From Xanthostigma xanthostigma (lineage: Eukaryota > Arthropoda > Insecta > Raphidioptera > Raphidiidae): 64,000 bases of DNA. The position numbers and the translations under genes are program-made. The stretch spans positions 1,488,001-1,552,000 of the forward strand of contig OY754464.1 in assembly GCA_963575645.1 (NCBI GenBank), read 5' to 3'. The notes beneath the pieces were generated by a model that was given only the letters and a program-made list of their open reading frames with translations, ran no database searches and was not told the DNA's origin. Shown here piece by piece: positions 1-11,410 of this stretch; position 1 is the first letter of the stretch, and each line of letters opens with the position of its first letter.

Positions 1-383
1 ACTGCTGAAAATAATTGGAAAAATTTTTTCAATCCCTATAAGCAATGCTTTTGTAGAACGCGTTTTTTCTTTAATGGGAAATTTGTTGACAGACGAGCGA
101 AACTGCTGTCAGTGGACATGGTGAAGGCAGAGTTAATTGTAAAGATTAATTACAATATGAATTGTCAAGCGTTTTTTTAGTTTTTGAAAAAACCTGAGCA
201 AGAAAAGATGCTAAAACAATCCCTACAGAATAAAAAATATAGTTTTAAGTGTCAAGCTGGTCCAAGTCAGCCTAGCACTAGCTAGGTTATATTCATACTT
301 CAAAAAAATGTTTTATTTTAATTAAAAAACATTTTTCCAAAATCTCCGGGTCTGCTTTTTTTGAAAGGTGGCAGCCCTAGTCG
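1..383 (+). pseudogene. hAT transposase 3' remnant with element end
   Basis: The first 180 bases encode the C-terminal dimerisation region of an hAT transposase. One frame reads ERVFSLMGNLLTDERN and the rest (LLSVDMVKAELIVKINYNMN, then a stop near base 180) continues only after a 1-base frame change near base 105. This matches the usual hAT ending (S-x-x-ERxFS...TDxR...). About 200 bases of non-coding DNA follow, ending near 383 in GGTGGCAGCCCTA, which looks like an hAT terminal inverted repeat. The 5' part lies outside the window. It is a dead copy. Confidence 0.7.
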
Positions 384-763
384 CAGTACCAAACCCTGCC
401 GACAATATAGTGTATTTGCTATTTCAGACTGTGGCTTTATTATGTGAACTTGAGGTTGTTTCCCCTTTTTCCATTACATCTTGTATAACTGGCCATGTCA
501 GTACGTATGTGGGAGATGAGTCTCTCTCCGGATAATGAATATTTAATACTAATTGTTCTGCACGTAATGAATAATGACTAATATATCACGGTATGTCTGT
601 ATTCACAATAATATCCATATATTACATGTAACAATCTCTCATGGACTAATTCACCCACATCAAACATATATTCTATATCAGGTACACCTTCACAGAAAAC
701 AGATCTTTGATAATATAATTATTAGTTAGCCGTGCTGTGATAAGTATAGAGACCGAAAAGCAA
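384..763. other. unassigned intergenic DNA
   Basis: No coding frame, RNA gene or clear repeat was recognised. Confidence 0.4.
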
Positions 764-1187
764 AGGCCGCTGCACACGAGGCTGGAAACACCGCTGGGAC
801 TTCTGCTGGCCGGCGGCTGGGTACGAGGATGGAAATGATGTCACTGCGGGCTCGTCTGACAAGACGGATTTTAAAATTAGAACAGGGGCTATTTTTCTTG
901 CTAGGCCCCCGGCTTGCTCTGAGGAGGAACCAATCAGGAAACAGTATCTTGTCACGTGGACGACATGAACAAACGCCCACAAACCAACATGGCATCATTC
1001 TGCTCAGAGTCAGACAACAGACACGTTTATATTTGAACTGTCACTGCGCGCGCACCAGATCTGTCCACAAAACCAGCTTGAAAAGACGTCTCGTGTGAAG
1101 CGAGCACATAACAGCAATCGAGAAAACCAGCGCTAGAAAACTAGTAGTCAAATCTAGCGGCAAATCCAGCCTCGTGTGCAGTGGCCT
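764..1187. mobile_element. Harbinger-type MITE, copy 1
   Basis: The 424-bp element has 17-bp inverted ends: AGGCCGCTGCACACGAG at the left and CTCGTGTGCAGTGGCCT at the right. A second full copy lies at 41269-41683, flanked by TAA on both sides; a 3-bp target duplication suggests PIF/Harbinger. The open frames inside are shadows and it has no transposase. Confidence 0.75.
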
Positions 1188-3009
1188 TTATGCTAGCTGG
1201 CACGCTAGTTGCGAAGATGGAAATAGCGGAAACTACTGAGGCATATTTTTGTGTACTTCAAACTCAACCGGAATTTTTTTTTCAAATATATTTTTTTTTG
1301 CTATTTCGAAACCTCTATTTTTCTCTAAAAATCATATACAATTTTTATAAGGTTACATAAAAAAATATTCGAGAAAAACGCGCGTTATCAATTTATTAAA
1401 AAAATAATACCTAATTTACATATGGTGGAGTGCTGTGAAAAATATTTATTACTGTGTATTTAATTAATAAAATATTTTCTTATGTAACTTTATGAGAATT
1501 TTATATGAATAAATATAGAGGAAAAAATAAAGATTTGAAAAATGTGAAAAAAATATGTTAGAAATGGAGAAAATGTGATGCGAACTGGGTATAAAAAAAC
1601 GGCGGATGTTTACAACATTACAGAAATGAGAAAGCCTGGTGTTTCAATTAATCTTATTCCGCTTCACGTCCTCATAAGTGTTGATTTATTAGCATATTGT
1701 GTACATATATCATGTCTTGTCGTCGTTACGTATGCAACGAGAAGATAATGGATGTATCATTTGTAATTCATATGCTAAAATTGAAATATACTGAATTGTA
1801 TATCATATCAGAGACGTTGTTTCTGGCGAGAGAGATGGGGGGGGGTCACGAATTCATATTAAGAATTATTATTTTCCGACTACTAAAATCTAAATTGTGA
1901 AAAGGGGCTGAATCTGTGGCACCGAAAATTCTTCATGTTTACTTTGTGAATATTATTGTAACAAAACTGTTCTAGCTCGTGGTGGAAATTATTTATTTAC
2001 AATAACAAACGTTTAACAAAACAGTTAAACACACAAACGAAAGGTACTTCTCTAACGTAATAGAAAAAAAAAACTAATAAATTCTGAGTAATAAAATAAA
2101 AGAACAAGTAACGAAGAATATAAAATTACTAATTATGTATCCTACAAAATATTTATAACATAATATAAAGACACCAAAGTTTATTCAGCACACTTAACTA
2201 TTAACTATATACAGGATATTATTTATAATAAACCAGATTTTATATAATCGAAATCAATGGTCTATTAAATCGCTCTCCGCACTAGTATTTACACAGTTCA
2301 TTTATATTCTATCTCTGCAGTTACCTCGGTATTACTGCACCGCGTGAACAATTTATGTCACAGCTATTTGTAACTCACACACACGAAATCTGACTGACTG
2401 ACTCACCGAGTTTGCCTGGTCGTATTTATATGTGTGCTGCGTACGTCAATACAATATATAGGCACTTGTCTATTAGATATTTTTTTAATTGTTTTTTAAA
2501 TTGAAATTTACATTTTTTTGATACATAGACGACTTTGGTTGTGGTATTAAAAATTTCGCCAATTGTTATTTTTTGCTTTCAGGAAGTTGTATCTGCACGG
2601 GGTTTTCAAGATCACTAAATAATATACCGACATTGGTTTTTCAAAACTTAAATCAACGCTTGGAATAAGACTATTTAAGTATTTACATATTTCAAATGAG
2701 CTGGACAGGCTTCTCATGTGTTTCGAAAGAAGTAAAAAAAATCAGTTAATTTAACAACACGCTGGGTGCCTCGGAAAGCAGTGAGTGGGATAATCGAGAC
2801 ACATATGCATTTGTTAGTTCAACATGCAGGTAAAAACTATTGAACTCAGTGTGAGGCATTAATTGTTTAGTCGGCAATCACCATTGTTTCTTGCCGCACA
2901 AGCAAGTTCTGTAGGCGCCAGTTACATGCATTACCTGCCATTTTGAATCAAACGCGGGTCACACAGACGGAAAGGGTAAAAGGATGCATTTCCGATGTTA
3001 ACCGGGCTT
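1188..3009. other. AT-rich unassigned region
   Basis: The stretch is very AT-rich, with many homopolymer runs and only short accidental frames. I see no gene or recognisable element here. Confidence 0.4.
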
Positions 3010-3556
3010 ATGGGTTAATTAAATAAAATTTAATTAAACTTTGAACGCCTGTTTCTCTCTTATTTTTGACTTTTGATAAAAAAGTTACTTGAAATATTTG
3101 TTCGCCTATTTGATTTCTACACGCTGTTAAAAAAGAAGAATCAAGTAAAAAATTCAAAAGGCCGCTTAACACACACGAAAAAATGATAGCACGAATCGGA
3201 AATGCATCCCAAATAATTCGCGGAAGGCCCTTATCGCTACTACAAGCATTACAGAAGCATGGGCTACGACGCATGCTTCTTTGTGTCCAACAAAACGGGG
3301 ACAACTTCGAACAATTTCTGGGAATACTTGATAACATAACATATTTCCATAGTGACATAACATAACAATAAATCAGACGTTAATCAAAGATTTGGACATA
3401 ACATAACGCCAGGACCGACCTCAAAATGTGATAAAATTTAATAAAACTTTGAAAGCACGTTTCTCTTTCATATTTGACTTTTGATAAAAATGTTACTTGA
3501 AATATTTGTTCATTTATTTGATTTATACACGTTGTTAAAAAAGAAGAATCAACTTA
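3010..3556. repeat. 130-bp direct repeats flanking a transposase tail
   Basis: A segment at about 3014-3142 (AAACTTTGAACGCCTGTTTC onward, ending AAAAAAGAAGAATCAA) recurs at about 3430-3556 in the same orientation with roughly 90 percent identity by eye. Between the two lies a short mariner-like transposase fragment. The arrangement may be a local duplication or the remains of an element with direct repeats. Confidence 0.6.
3183..3365 (+). pseudogene. mariner-like transposase C-terminal fragment
   Basis: The frame reads RIGNASQIIRGRPLSLLQAL and later QQNGDNFEQFL. This resembles the extreme C terminus of IS630/Tc1/mariner-type transposases, which end in an R-I-x-x-A helix, then an R-R-x-x-x-C-I segment, then a G-x-x-F-E-x-x-L motif. 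The catalytic DDE/D region is absent upstream, so this is only a tail of about 50 residues. Assignment rests on motif resemblance alone. Confidence 0.45.
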
Positions 3557-3825
3557 ACACTTTGACGGACACTTAAAAATTCAGTTTTGTTCCAATTTTT
3601 TTCATATGTTTGAAATTGAATTACTCTTATAAGTTGTTATGTTGTGACAATATTGCCTTAGTAGATATTTGTACGGTGACACAGAGCACACAGGGTATGT
3701 ATTCTACACTGGAAAATAGACTGCTACACCCGTCTGGCTATAAAACGTTCCGTAGTATACGACGGCTTCAGCCGTCGTGTCAAACTTTTGAAGTTTTGTT
3801 TATGACGTCCGTCAAAGTGCTCAAA
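3546..3825. mobile_element. small inverted-repeat element
   Basis: CACTTTGACGGAC near the left end is matched by GTCCGTCAAAGTG at the right. The interior also carries a short GACGGCTTCAGCCGTC hairpin. It looks like a MITE, but I could not fix a target duplication. Confidence 0.4.
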
Positions 3826-4254
3826 GTCATCAAGGCAAGATTTTTGTCGTATTATGGTATGCGTTATTTTGTTCTGACGGCTATAAAATAGGTCGCGATC
3901 CACGGGTAAGTGGTCGACCCGCAGGTAAGTGGTCGGAAATCGGTGTCTTTACCCTATGTGTGTATATAAAACAATAGTTACAGCCTGTGTGTTACGTTCC
4001 CAGTATGTTTTGTCTGGTACAATAATAATATTTGTTTGTTGTGTCGGTAATGCCGCTCGTATATACGCAATGCCGTTCACCTCTTACAAATACTGTGCGT
4101 GGGAGTATCGACATACGGTACCATTTTAATGCACACTGAGTGCATTTTGTACAGTGGTAATATTCGCTGGGTGCGTGACGGCAGCACCGCCTCAACCGTC
4201 CTCAATTTTTCATGCTCCTATCACATTGATGCAAACGAACATTTTTTAAATAAC
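3826..4254. other. unassigned intergenic DNA
   Basis: Only short overlapping frames without protein-like content. No repeat partner was recognised in the window. Confidence 0.35.
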
Positions 4255-4470
4255 TGTTATAAACGTTTCAGTAAAAGAAAAAAGAGGGGTTTGGTTTTTT
4301 GGCAATATCTCAGAAACTATTGCAGATATCTGAAATCACAAAAAAGATTCTGAAAAAGCAGGAAATATCCTACAAAAAAGTCTTATGTCTCGGAACTCTA
4401 CCACCAATATTTATAATTTTAATTTAAAACTGAAAATAGGGCTAAAAAACGTTTTTCTATTTTTTATAAG
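4255..4470 (+). repeat. dispersed repeat flanking the giant element (left copy)
   Basis: About 215 bp, including GTAAAAGAAAAAAGAGGGGT and CTACCACCAATATTT, recurs in inverted orientation at about 22925-23140, outside the right end of the giant element. Identity is roughly 85 percent by eye. Confidence 0.65.
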
Positions 4471-4724
4471 ACAAGCTAAAAGACACGAAAATATTGTAGT
4501 TTGGTCAATGAGTGCTCATAAGGGGAATGTAGATGGAAAAGTCGAAAGCAGAACGTTTGACTTAGGAACTTTGTTTGGACTAGTTAGGAGATAAACATAC
4601 TAAAAGTCCTTACCCCTCCGAGGTACGCCCGAAGGGGGGGAGCACAAAAAAGGTCCCGTTTTTTGGTTTTTTGCTTTCATCTCGAAAACGGTACGTCGTA
4701 CGAAATTTTGTTGTAATACATATT

Positions 4725-4730
4725 GAAAGA
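4725..4730. repeat. target site duplication GAAAGA (left)
   Basis: GAAAGA abuts the left terminal repeat, which starts AGTAGTATAATAGG. The same six bases follow the right terminus at 22512-22517. Confidence 0.8.
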
Positions 4731-4800
4731 AGTAGTATAATAGGCCGGTTCGGGACCATACTAACTCCTCAGCTGGTGGTGGGGGTAAGCGTTTCAGTCA

Positions 4801-5195
4801 GCTCCAATCAGAGCCTTTGTTTTGTGAGCCAATCAGAGAGCATAACGCCCCCTTTTGTGAACCAATGAAATGATATGAAACAGTCATTATTCTCCAATCA
4901 GAGCCTTTCCTTTTGTGAGCCAATCAGAGAACATAACGCCCCCTTTTGTGAACCAATGAAATGATATGAAACAGACATTATTCTCCAATCCGAGCCTTTC
5001 CTTTTGTGAGCCAATCAGAGAGCATAACGCCCCCTTTTGTGAACCAATGAAATGATATGAAACAGACATTATTCTCCAATCCGAGCCTTTCCTTTTGTGA
5101 GCCAATCAGAGAGCATAACGCCCCCTTTTGTGAACCAATGAAATGATATGAAACAGACATTATTCTCCAATCAAAACCTTCCTTTTGTAAGCCAT
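4801..5195. repeat. 91-bp CCAAT-rich minisatellite, left arm
   Basis: About four head-to-tail units (register at 4891, 4982, 5073 and 5164). Each carries three CCAAT pentamers, one as GAGCCAATCAGAGAG, which fits the NF-Y consensus RRCCAATCAG. Because 91 is not a multiple of three, the open frames across it drift and are not genes. Confidence 0.85.
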
Positions 5196-5292
5196 CCCTT
5201 TCCGTGAACCAATGAGTTGATAGTTATAGCGTTAATCGACTATATTTTGTTGTCGACGGTTTTTACATATGACCATCTGAAAAGAGCGGGAG

Positions 5293-5296
<4 letters not shown>

Positions 5297-5334
<38 letters not shown>
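5297..5334. repeat. (GA)n microsatellite
   Basis: About 19 GA units in the left arm. The matching tract in the right arm (as CT, near 21923-21948) is shorter, an expected slippage difference between otherwise near-identical arms. Confidence 0.9.
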
Positions 5335-5337
<3 letters not shown>

Positions 5338-5495
5338 GAGGAATCACATGCTTGATAAATCATAATTTAATTAAATAATTTATATTTAGTAAAATCATAA
5401 CTTATTTAATTAATTTATATTTAATAAAATAATTTATTTAATTAAATTATATTTAATAAAATAAAATCATAATTTAATTATATAATTTAATATAA

Positions 5496-5569
5496 CGGTG
5501 AGCTGAGGAATCGAACAGGGTTCGATTTGGTCGCAAGCGCAGTGTCTTTATCCGCTAGACCACGATGCG
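5496..5569 (-). other. tRNA-like segment in left arm
   Basis: Read on the minus strand it has an A-box-like TGGTCTAGCGG and a B-box-like GTTCGATTCC at the spacing seen in tRNA genes. A D-arm forms (GTCT with AGAC), but the anticodon, T and acceptor arms do not pair properly, so this is not a functional tRNA gene. It may act as an internal RNA polymerase III promoter or be a tRNA/SINE relic carried in the inverted repeat. Confidence 0.5.
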
Positions 5570-5764
5570 ATTCATACAACGAATGCTACTTATCCATTAC
5601 ACGTTTAATGTTAATGAGAATTATTAAGTATACTCCGCGCCATCTATGATCAAAAAAACGGAAGCAACACTGCTCGCGACATTATCGGCGCAATGCAAGC
5701 TTATATGATAATCCGCAAGATGGACTTTTTCTGTTGCACTTGTAACATGAGATGAGCACTTGAC

Positions 5765-5875
5765 TATCCGCGCCATCTATGATCAAAAAACGGAAGCGAC
5801 TGCACGCTTCATTATCAGCGTGATGTAAGCTTATGCATTCGGCCGACAGGTGGACTTTTCTGTTGCATTATAAAC
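5765..5875. repeat. duplicated subterminal unit
   Basis: A second copy of the 110-bp unit that ends the left arm (CCGCGCCATCTATGATC to CTGTTGCA). It is closer in sequence to the unit in the right arm than to its left-hand neighbour. Confidence 0.65.
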
Positions 5876-6011
5876 AATGTAATACGACACTTATATTACT
5901 AAAACAGGTCCGGCCTTAAAAAATCTCATCATGAGAACTTAATGTGACAGGTAGAATCGTGTTCTTTTATTAAATTATTAGTCTAACATAACATTTTTTT
6001 TAAATCTAGAT

Positions 6012-6085
6012 CAGGGGTGTGCAACCTTTTTAATCAACGGGCCCAATTTAGATTTTAAAATTTTTTGGCGTGCCGCACATAGAGT
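6012..6085. mobile_element. hAT element end fragment
   Basis: CAGGGGTGTGCAACCTTTTT resembles the terminus of hAT/Charlie-type elements, followed by GGCGTGCCGCACAT. No partner end was found nearby. Confidence 0.4.
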
Positions 6086-6279
6086 GACACTTATTAATAA
6101 TTAACAAAATTATTTATAATAAACTTTAAAAAAGTAAAGATTTCATTTACAAATTTTAATGCAAAATAAAAAACTGATATTTTATCCTCAGTACGGACTT
6201 ACAGCTCTGCTCATTGACCACCACTCTGGCGTCACTGCGACGTTTCAGTGACGATCAATGACGCCCTCTTTCCGTGAAT

Positions 6280-6480
6280 CGATGAGATGATAGTTTTAAT
6301 CATTCAGGGTGGGGCTTTAAGCAAACAAAAATGGCGGGTGGACGATAATTATACTCCAATCAGGCAGTTACCCAAAATTAGATGTAATGAAACAGACATT
6401 ATTCTCCAATTAGACAACCGTCCCTTTTGTGAACCAATCAGGGAGGCTTTAATCAATCAAAATGCTCGACGTAAAATTTA
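6280..6480. repeat. degenerate copy of the terminal minisatellite
   Basis: Contains diverged copies of the arm repeat, for example AAACAGACATTATTCTCCAAT and TTTTGTGAACCAATCAGGGA. It is probably an older subterminal array. The 64-aa frame across it is not a gene. Confidence 0.6.
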
Positions 6481-6629
6481 ATCGAATGCCCCACCTTGTA
6501 ATAATAGGTTCTAGTGATATAAGAAAATTGAGTATTAACATTCGATAATATTACCCAAGTAAAGTCCGGCTCTGTCTTTTTAGCGTTTTGTAATAACAGT
6601 TCAAAGTCTCGATAATGCATTCTGCTGAT

Positions 6630-6715
6630 ATAATAATCTTACAAGTATATGTTTTTTATTCTTATCATAATGACATCACGCATACCTGAAGCGATTTTTT
6701 TCCTTAGTGGATTTT
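6630..6715 (-). repeat. left subterminal copy of the 118-bp repeat
   Basis: ATAATGACATCACGCATACC and the following CTGAAGCGATTTTTTTCCTTAG match, in inverted orientation, the tandem units at 19020-19400. One diverged unit here mirrors three or four units near the other end. Confidence 0.7.
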
Positions 6716-6719
6716 ACAA

Positions 6720-8200
6720 TAGTTATTCTTTTCTAAATTTAGGAACACACTCATTTGTTATTTGTTATGAATATAAAATGAAAGTAAACTGAAGATTTAA
6801 TGTTATATTCATTCCATACGTTCCCGATAATCCGCTGTTATCATATTGTTTTACTTCAGGACTGTTCAACCTATTAGCTTGTATTTCTAAATATTATCTT
6901 TGAACTTTAAATATATTTCCAATTCACTCTGATTTGCTTTAAATACTATATAGAGATTTGAAAAAAAATTAATTTTACTTCGATTTAGTTTGAAAATTGA
7001 TTTTTTTGAATAGATAAAGTAAAAAGATTAACATATAAAATTACGATGCATTCGATTGGTTGAACACTCCTGTTTTATCACATTTTATGATTATTTAGCG
7101 TAAATTAGCTTTTTTCAAAAAATATTGTTTATAATTAATATTTTAAAATTTAAAGTATTTTTCTTCAGTTTAAACTTTTTTTATATTTCTGTTAAACAAA
7201 CTTATTCATCAACTTAAAAATGATTTGAAAGTTAAAAATGCTAAATCTCTCTCTCTTTTGGTTTCAATGATGTAAATAAAAAGTGAAAAAAATTTTTTTA
7301 TATTTCTGTTTAGCGTACTTATTCATCAACTTAAAAAAATGATTTGAAAGTCTACTAAAACATATCATGTTAATTAATTGTTATTTATATAAAGCATTCT
7401 CTGCTTTTTCACTATTTTTTAATTTGATTTGAATTTCTAAACCTACTCAGCTCCACAAGTAAGGATGTGTAAATAAAGTAGAAATGTTTTTTTTAGTATT
7501 TTTTAATCAATAAAAACAAATTAATATATAAAAAAAACACACTAATATTATTTAAAAAACAAAATTAAAACTACGTATATAAAAACAAAATAAAAAAACT
7601 AATTAATTTCTACTACATAATAAACAAAAAAACTAATTACTAATTATAAACTACATTAAAGTTAACTACAAACTATATTAGCGGAGAGCATCACCTGAAA
7701 AAAAGAAGATTAAATAATATTAATTTATTACTATATTTTATCAGCGACTATTTAAAAAATTAGCAACTTTTGTATTTTCAATTTTAGTTTACTTTTATTA
7801 AGGTTTAATACCTGTGGAAGAAACCCAGATATTTGGTTAATTTTAGTTTTACAATTACTATTTGAGCAATTAGAAAAAAAATTTGCACGGTTGAATATTG
7901 TAGAATCTAGTAGGTATGTATTAACTTTAGTTTATCACCTTAACTGTTGTTATAAATTTCAAAAATCACTATTTAATCAATTAGAAAAAAATTTGAATGG
8001 CGGGCTATTGAACAATAAGTAATAACTTTAGTTTAACACCCTGACTGTTGATATAAAATCAAAAAAGGTTAATGGGAAACCGAATATACTTTTAAATAAT
8101 TAATCTAAAACACCTTTTTTCAAATCGCATACTAATTAAATCACATCACAGGCTCGTACCATTAACAGTCCATACACACACACGACGCGCCGGTCGGCTT
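6720..8200. other. AT-rich interior with imperfect duplications
   Basis: No gene is recognisable. A segment at about 7178-7230 recurs at 7297-7350. A roughly 125-bp unit (CAATTAGAAAAAAA... and ATTAACTTTAGTTTA) occurs twice in 7840-8060. Base composition is strongly AT. Confidence 0.45.
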
Positions 8201-8516
8201 ATTTGATGTTTTTAGCACGATTAAGTCATGTGTTTTTTTTTTTTTTTTGCAAGTGTATGTTTTCGAATTGTTTATTTTAGCTTATGAGTTTAAATAAACA
8301 ATAAACCTCGTAAAAAAATGAAATGAAAAAAGGTTTTATTGAAAAAAAGCAAAATCGAAAAAATAACATTACATGTCAAACGAACCATTGCTGTAAAGTA
8401 TAATACGATAAAATGATCCGACTGCTGTATGAAGTATATCAGTCGGTTCAATGAGAACGCATGACAGTCATGGTGTTAAGATGAAATAATTATATATATT
8501 TTTTTTTTACTTGCCA

Positions 8517-8729
8517 TTATGTAGTGTACTCCTGTAATTTTCCCGCTACGAAGAGTGATTGCTCTTCACTATCCTCCAAAAACTGCTCAGCCTCTCGAAA
8601 AATTTGCAGCAACTGGACGCAAGAAATGTCCAACACCGCACCATTTGAGTAAAATACCATGACCCTCTCTGGGGTCACGCTTTCAATGAAGTTTATGAAT
8701 GATGACATAATTAATGATTGAATACACAA
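8517..8729 (-). CDS. hypothetical small protein (70 aa)
   Basis: A short frame with more balanced composition than its surroundings: hydrophobic middle (VMVFYSNGAVLDISCVQLL) and acidic C-terminal part (FLEDSEEQ). Two starts are possible, the second seven residues in (MSSFINF). I do not recognise the family. It is the only protein-like frame in the left half of the element and could be a small gene or the last exon of a lost one. The 3' side has poly-T tracts and a short hairpin near 8420-8445 (CCGACTG...CAGTCGG). Confidence 0.35.
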   Translation of the reverse strand: MCIQSLIMSSFINFIESVTPERVMVFYSNGAVLDISCVQLLQIFREAEQFLEDSEEQSLFVAGKLQEYTT

Positions 8730-8779
8730 TGATGAACGAATTGACTATTATAAAATGTCTTTATTCACAACTCATTATA

Positions 8780-10280
8780 TTTATATAAGTGTGCAACACA
8801 AGAATTAACATGTTGACTGCCGTGATAAAGCATAACTTGTCGCATGAAGAATCAATCATAATAACCACGAGTATCATAATATTAAGTTGATTCTCATTCA
8901 ATTCAATTTAAAATAACCAATCATTCATTTTCTCAGTTCAATGTATCGTTAATGCAGCTCATTATACACGGCTGGCACGCATTGGAAACCAGTGAATCGA
9001 CGATTGTTTCTCACGGCTTGAAATGAATATAGTTGGAATTTCACTAAAAAGCTATGAATCTCCAGATAAAATATTTTTTCATATTATTATTTTATTCAAA
9101 TTCCTTACATTTCTAAATTATTTCATGTGTTATTGTTGAAAATATAAAAATCTGAAAAAAATTCATAGTAAAAAAGTAAACAGTTATTTTTTTTTATGTA
9201 TTTACTTCAAAAAAGCAGCTCAAACAAAAGCTCTTAGCATCCTATGCAGACTTGTTTTTTCATATGAAAAATTTCATTAATGCTAAAGAAATATCTTTAA
9301 CATATTCAAGGGCAGAACGGTTCTAACCAGAAATATCTAATTATTGCGGTAGTTAATGTGTTAAATACGTTAGCGTTGAAGAAAAATGAGTGTGAGAGCA
9401 ACTGTCAGCAAAATCTAAAGAAGTTATATTTCATTAAGGGGATACTCTACATGAGAAATGAATGACTGAAATTTTTACGGTATTTAAAGTAAAATTAACT
9501 GCCTGGTGAAACGATTGATGTAGGTGAATCAATATTCGTATCACCCTTAGCTTATAGGTAATAAGTTTACGAAACCATATGAATGTGTTCGATTCTGTTT
9601 TTCTAAAGGTATGAAATTGACAAGCTGTGCTATATCGTTTCTAGAAATTTTCGATCTTTATTACGGTGGCTCTGTTACAATTTTACAATAACGCTTTATG
9701 AATGATTACACGAAACGTTGTTTGCAACTGAAAATGTAGTTAAATTATGTGTTTTTTTCACTTTAAGGGGAATGTTACATCTATTATATTATGTTTCAAT
9801 CTTTCACGGCTTTGTAAATACCAGAATGCAAAATAATATATTTCTTTTACTCGTACAATAATCTACTAGTCACCCGCTGCGGCTACATCCTATATGAAAA
9901 GCATAAATGGGTTGAAGTGTAGTTTTGAAGTAAAGTATCAGCTTTTCACATATTTTTTTAAAAAAGATACAGCATTTGTACTTCTTTTATGATGCAGCTC
10001 AAAGACCTGATTCACTCAACAGAAAAAAACATGCTGTGCGCTATATTCTTTTTTCAAATCGATTATGGTTCATCCTTAGAAGATAATATAATTCCCAAAA
10101 AATGTATATTTATTAAAAGTAAAATACAACGTTACTTTAACACATACGCCTGGGTATATGAGATTTTTCCCCGTTCCCGCGAAGCAGTTTATTTTCGATT
10201 AATAAAAGCGAAAAAAAATATTAGTTTCAAATTGGAAATTAAAAAAGAATTTTAGAAAAAGACTAACCCTAGTTTATCAA
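8780..10280. other. AT-rich interior without recognised genes
   Basis: Only short frames of lysine-, isoleucine- and phenylalanine-rich composition, as expected by chance at this base composition. Confidence 0.4.
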
Positions 10281-11410
10281 CTAAAATTTTCTCGACATTG
10301 CAGATTTAATCATACTACATTGTTTTATTATTAACAGAATATAGGGTGAGAGTCATAAAACACGCTTGAAAAATAGTCTCGTGTGAAGTGAGCACTTAAC
10401 AGTAGTCAAGAAAAACCAGCGCTAGAAAACTAGTATGCAAGGAAAACCAGTCTCATGTGTAACGTCTTTATCTTTACAGATGGTGATGTAATTTAAGATA
10501 AGACTAGAATTATATTACAGTCAGTTTTTTCACATGTTTGGTCACGAAACATGAATATGAGATATAAGGATTTAACACGTTTCAATACTAGGAATAGTTA
10601 TTTGGAACAGAATGGAACAGTTGTTAGTATTATAATGAACGTTCTTCTTCACAAAATAATCATAATCAACTAAAATTTTCTCGACATTGAAGATTTAATC
10701 ATACTACATTGTTTTATTATTAACAGAATATAGGGTGAGAGCCATAAAACACGCTTGAAAAATAGTCTCGTGTGAAGTGAGCACTTAACAGTAATCAAGA
10801 AAAAAACCAGCGCTAGAAAACTAGTATGCAAGGAAAACCAGTCTCATCTGTATCGTCTTTATCTTTTACAGATGGTGATGAAATTTAAGATAAGACTAGA
10901 ATTATATTACAGTCAGTTTTTTCACATGTTTGGTCACGAAACATGAATATGAGATATAAGGATTTAACACGTTTCAATACTAGGAATAGTTATTTGGAAC
11001 AGAATGGAATAGTTGTTAGTATTATAACGAACGTTCTTCTTCACAAAATAATCATAATCAACTAAAATTTTCTCGACATTGAAGATTTAATCATACTACA
11101 TTGTTTTATTATTAACAGAATATAGGGTGAGAGCCATAAAACACGCTTGAAAAATAGTCTCGTGTGAAGTGAGCACTTAACAGTAATCAAGAAAAAAACC
11201 AGCGCTAGAAAACTAGTATGCAAGGAAAACCAGTCTCATCTGTATCGTCTTTATCTTTTACAGATGGTGATGTAATTTAAGATAAGACTAGAATTATATT
11301 ACAGTCAGTTTTTTCACACGTTTCAATACTAGGAATAGTTATTTGGAACAGAATGGAATAGTTGTTAGTATTATAACGAACGTTCTTCTTCACAAAATAA
11401 TCATTATTTA
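10281..11410. repeat. 390-bp satellite (three units) derived from the Harbinger MITE
   Basis: Three head-to-tail units start near 10281, 10670 and 11062 (periods about 389 and 392); the third lacks about 40 bp. Each contains a diverged piece of the Harbinger-type MITE: TCTCGTGTGAAGTGAGCAC and CCAGCGCTAGAAAACTAGTA also occur in the copies at 764-1187 and 41269-41683. Confidence 0.85.

Larger units (their letters stand above)
4731..5740 (+). repeat. left terminal inverted repeat
   Basis: About 1,010 bp, nearly identical to the complement of 21518-22511. In order it holds the unique tip, a CCAAT-rich 91-bp minisatellite, a (GA)n tract, an AT-rich palindromic stretch, a tRNA-like segment and a subterminal unit beginning CCGCGCCATCTATGATC. 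A second, slightly diverged subterminal unit follows at about 5770-5872. The right arm has one full unit and a short partial one. Confidence 0.85.

Noticed and set aside
829-1098. 89-aa gene and its antisense frames
   Set aside because: They lie wholly inside a Harbinger-type MITE and are not conserved as proteins in the copy at 41269.
4887-5160. Frames of 60 and 72 residues repeating a Ser/Lys/Gly/Trp-rich unit (and their mirror at 22082-22355)
   Set aside because: They arise from the 91-bp minisatellite, whose length is not a multiple of three. They are the same DNA in both arms and have no gene context.
5496-5569. A functional tRNA gene
   Set aside because: Only the D-arm and the A/B boxes are tRNA-like. 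Anticodon, T and acceptor stems do not pair.
9989-10255. 88-aa plus-strand gene
   Set aside because: Lys/Ile/Phe-rich composition expected by chance at this base composition; no motif and no neighbours.
10281-11410. CRISPR-like array
   Set aside because: Units are 390 bp, contiguous, without spacers, and derived from a MITE in an animal genome.
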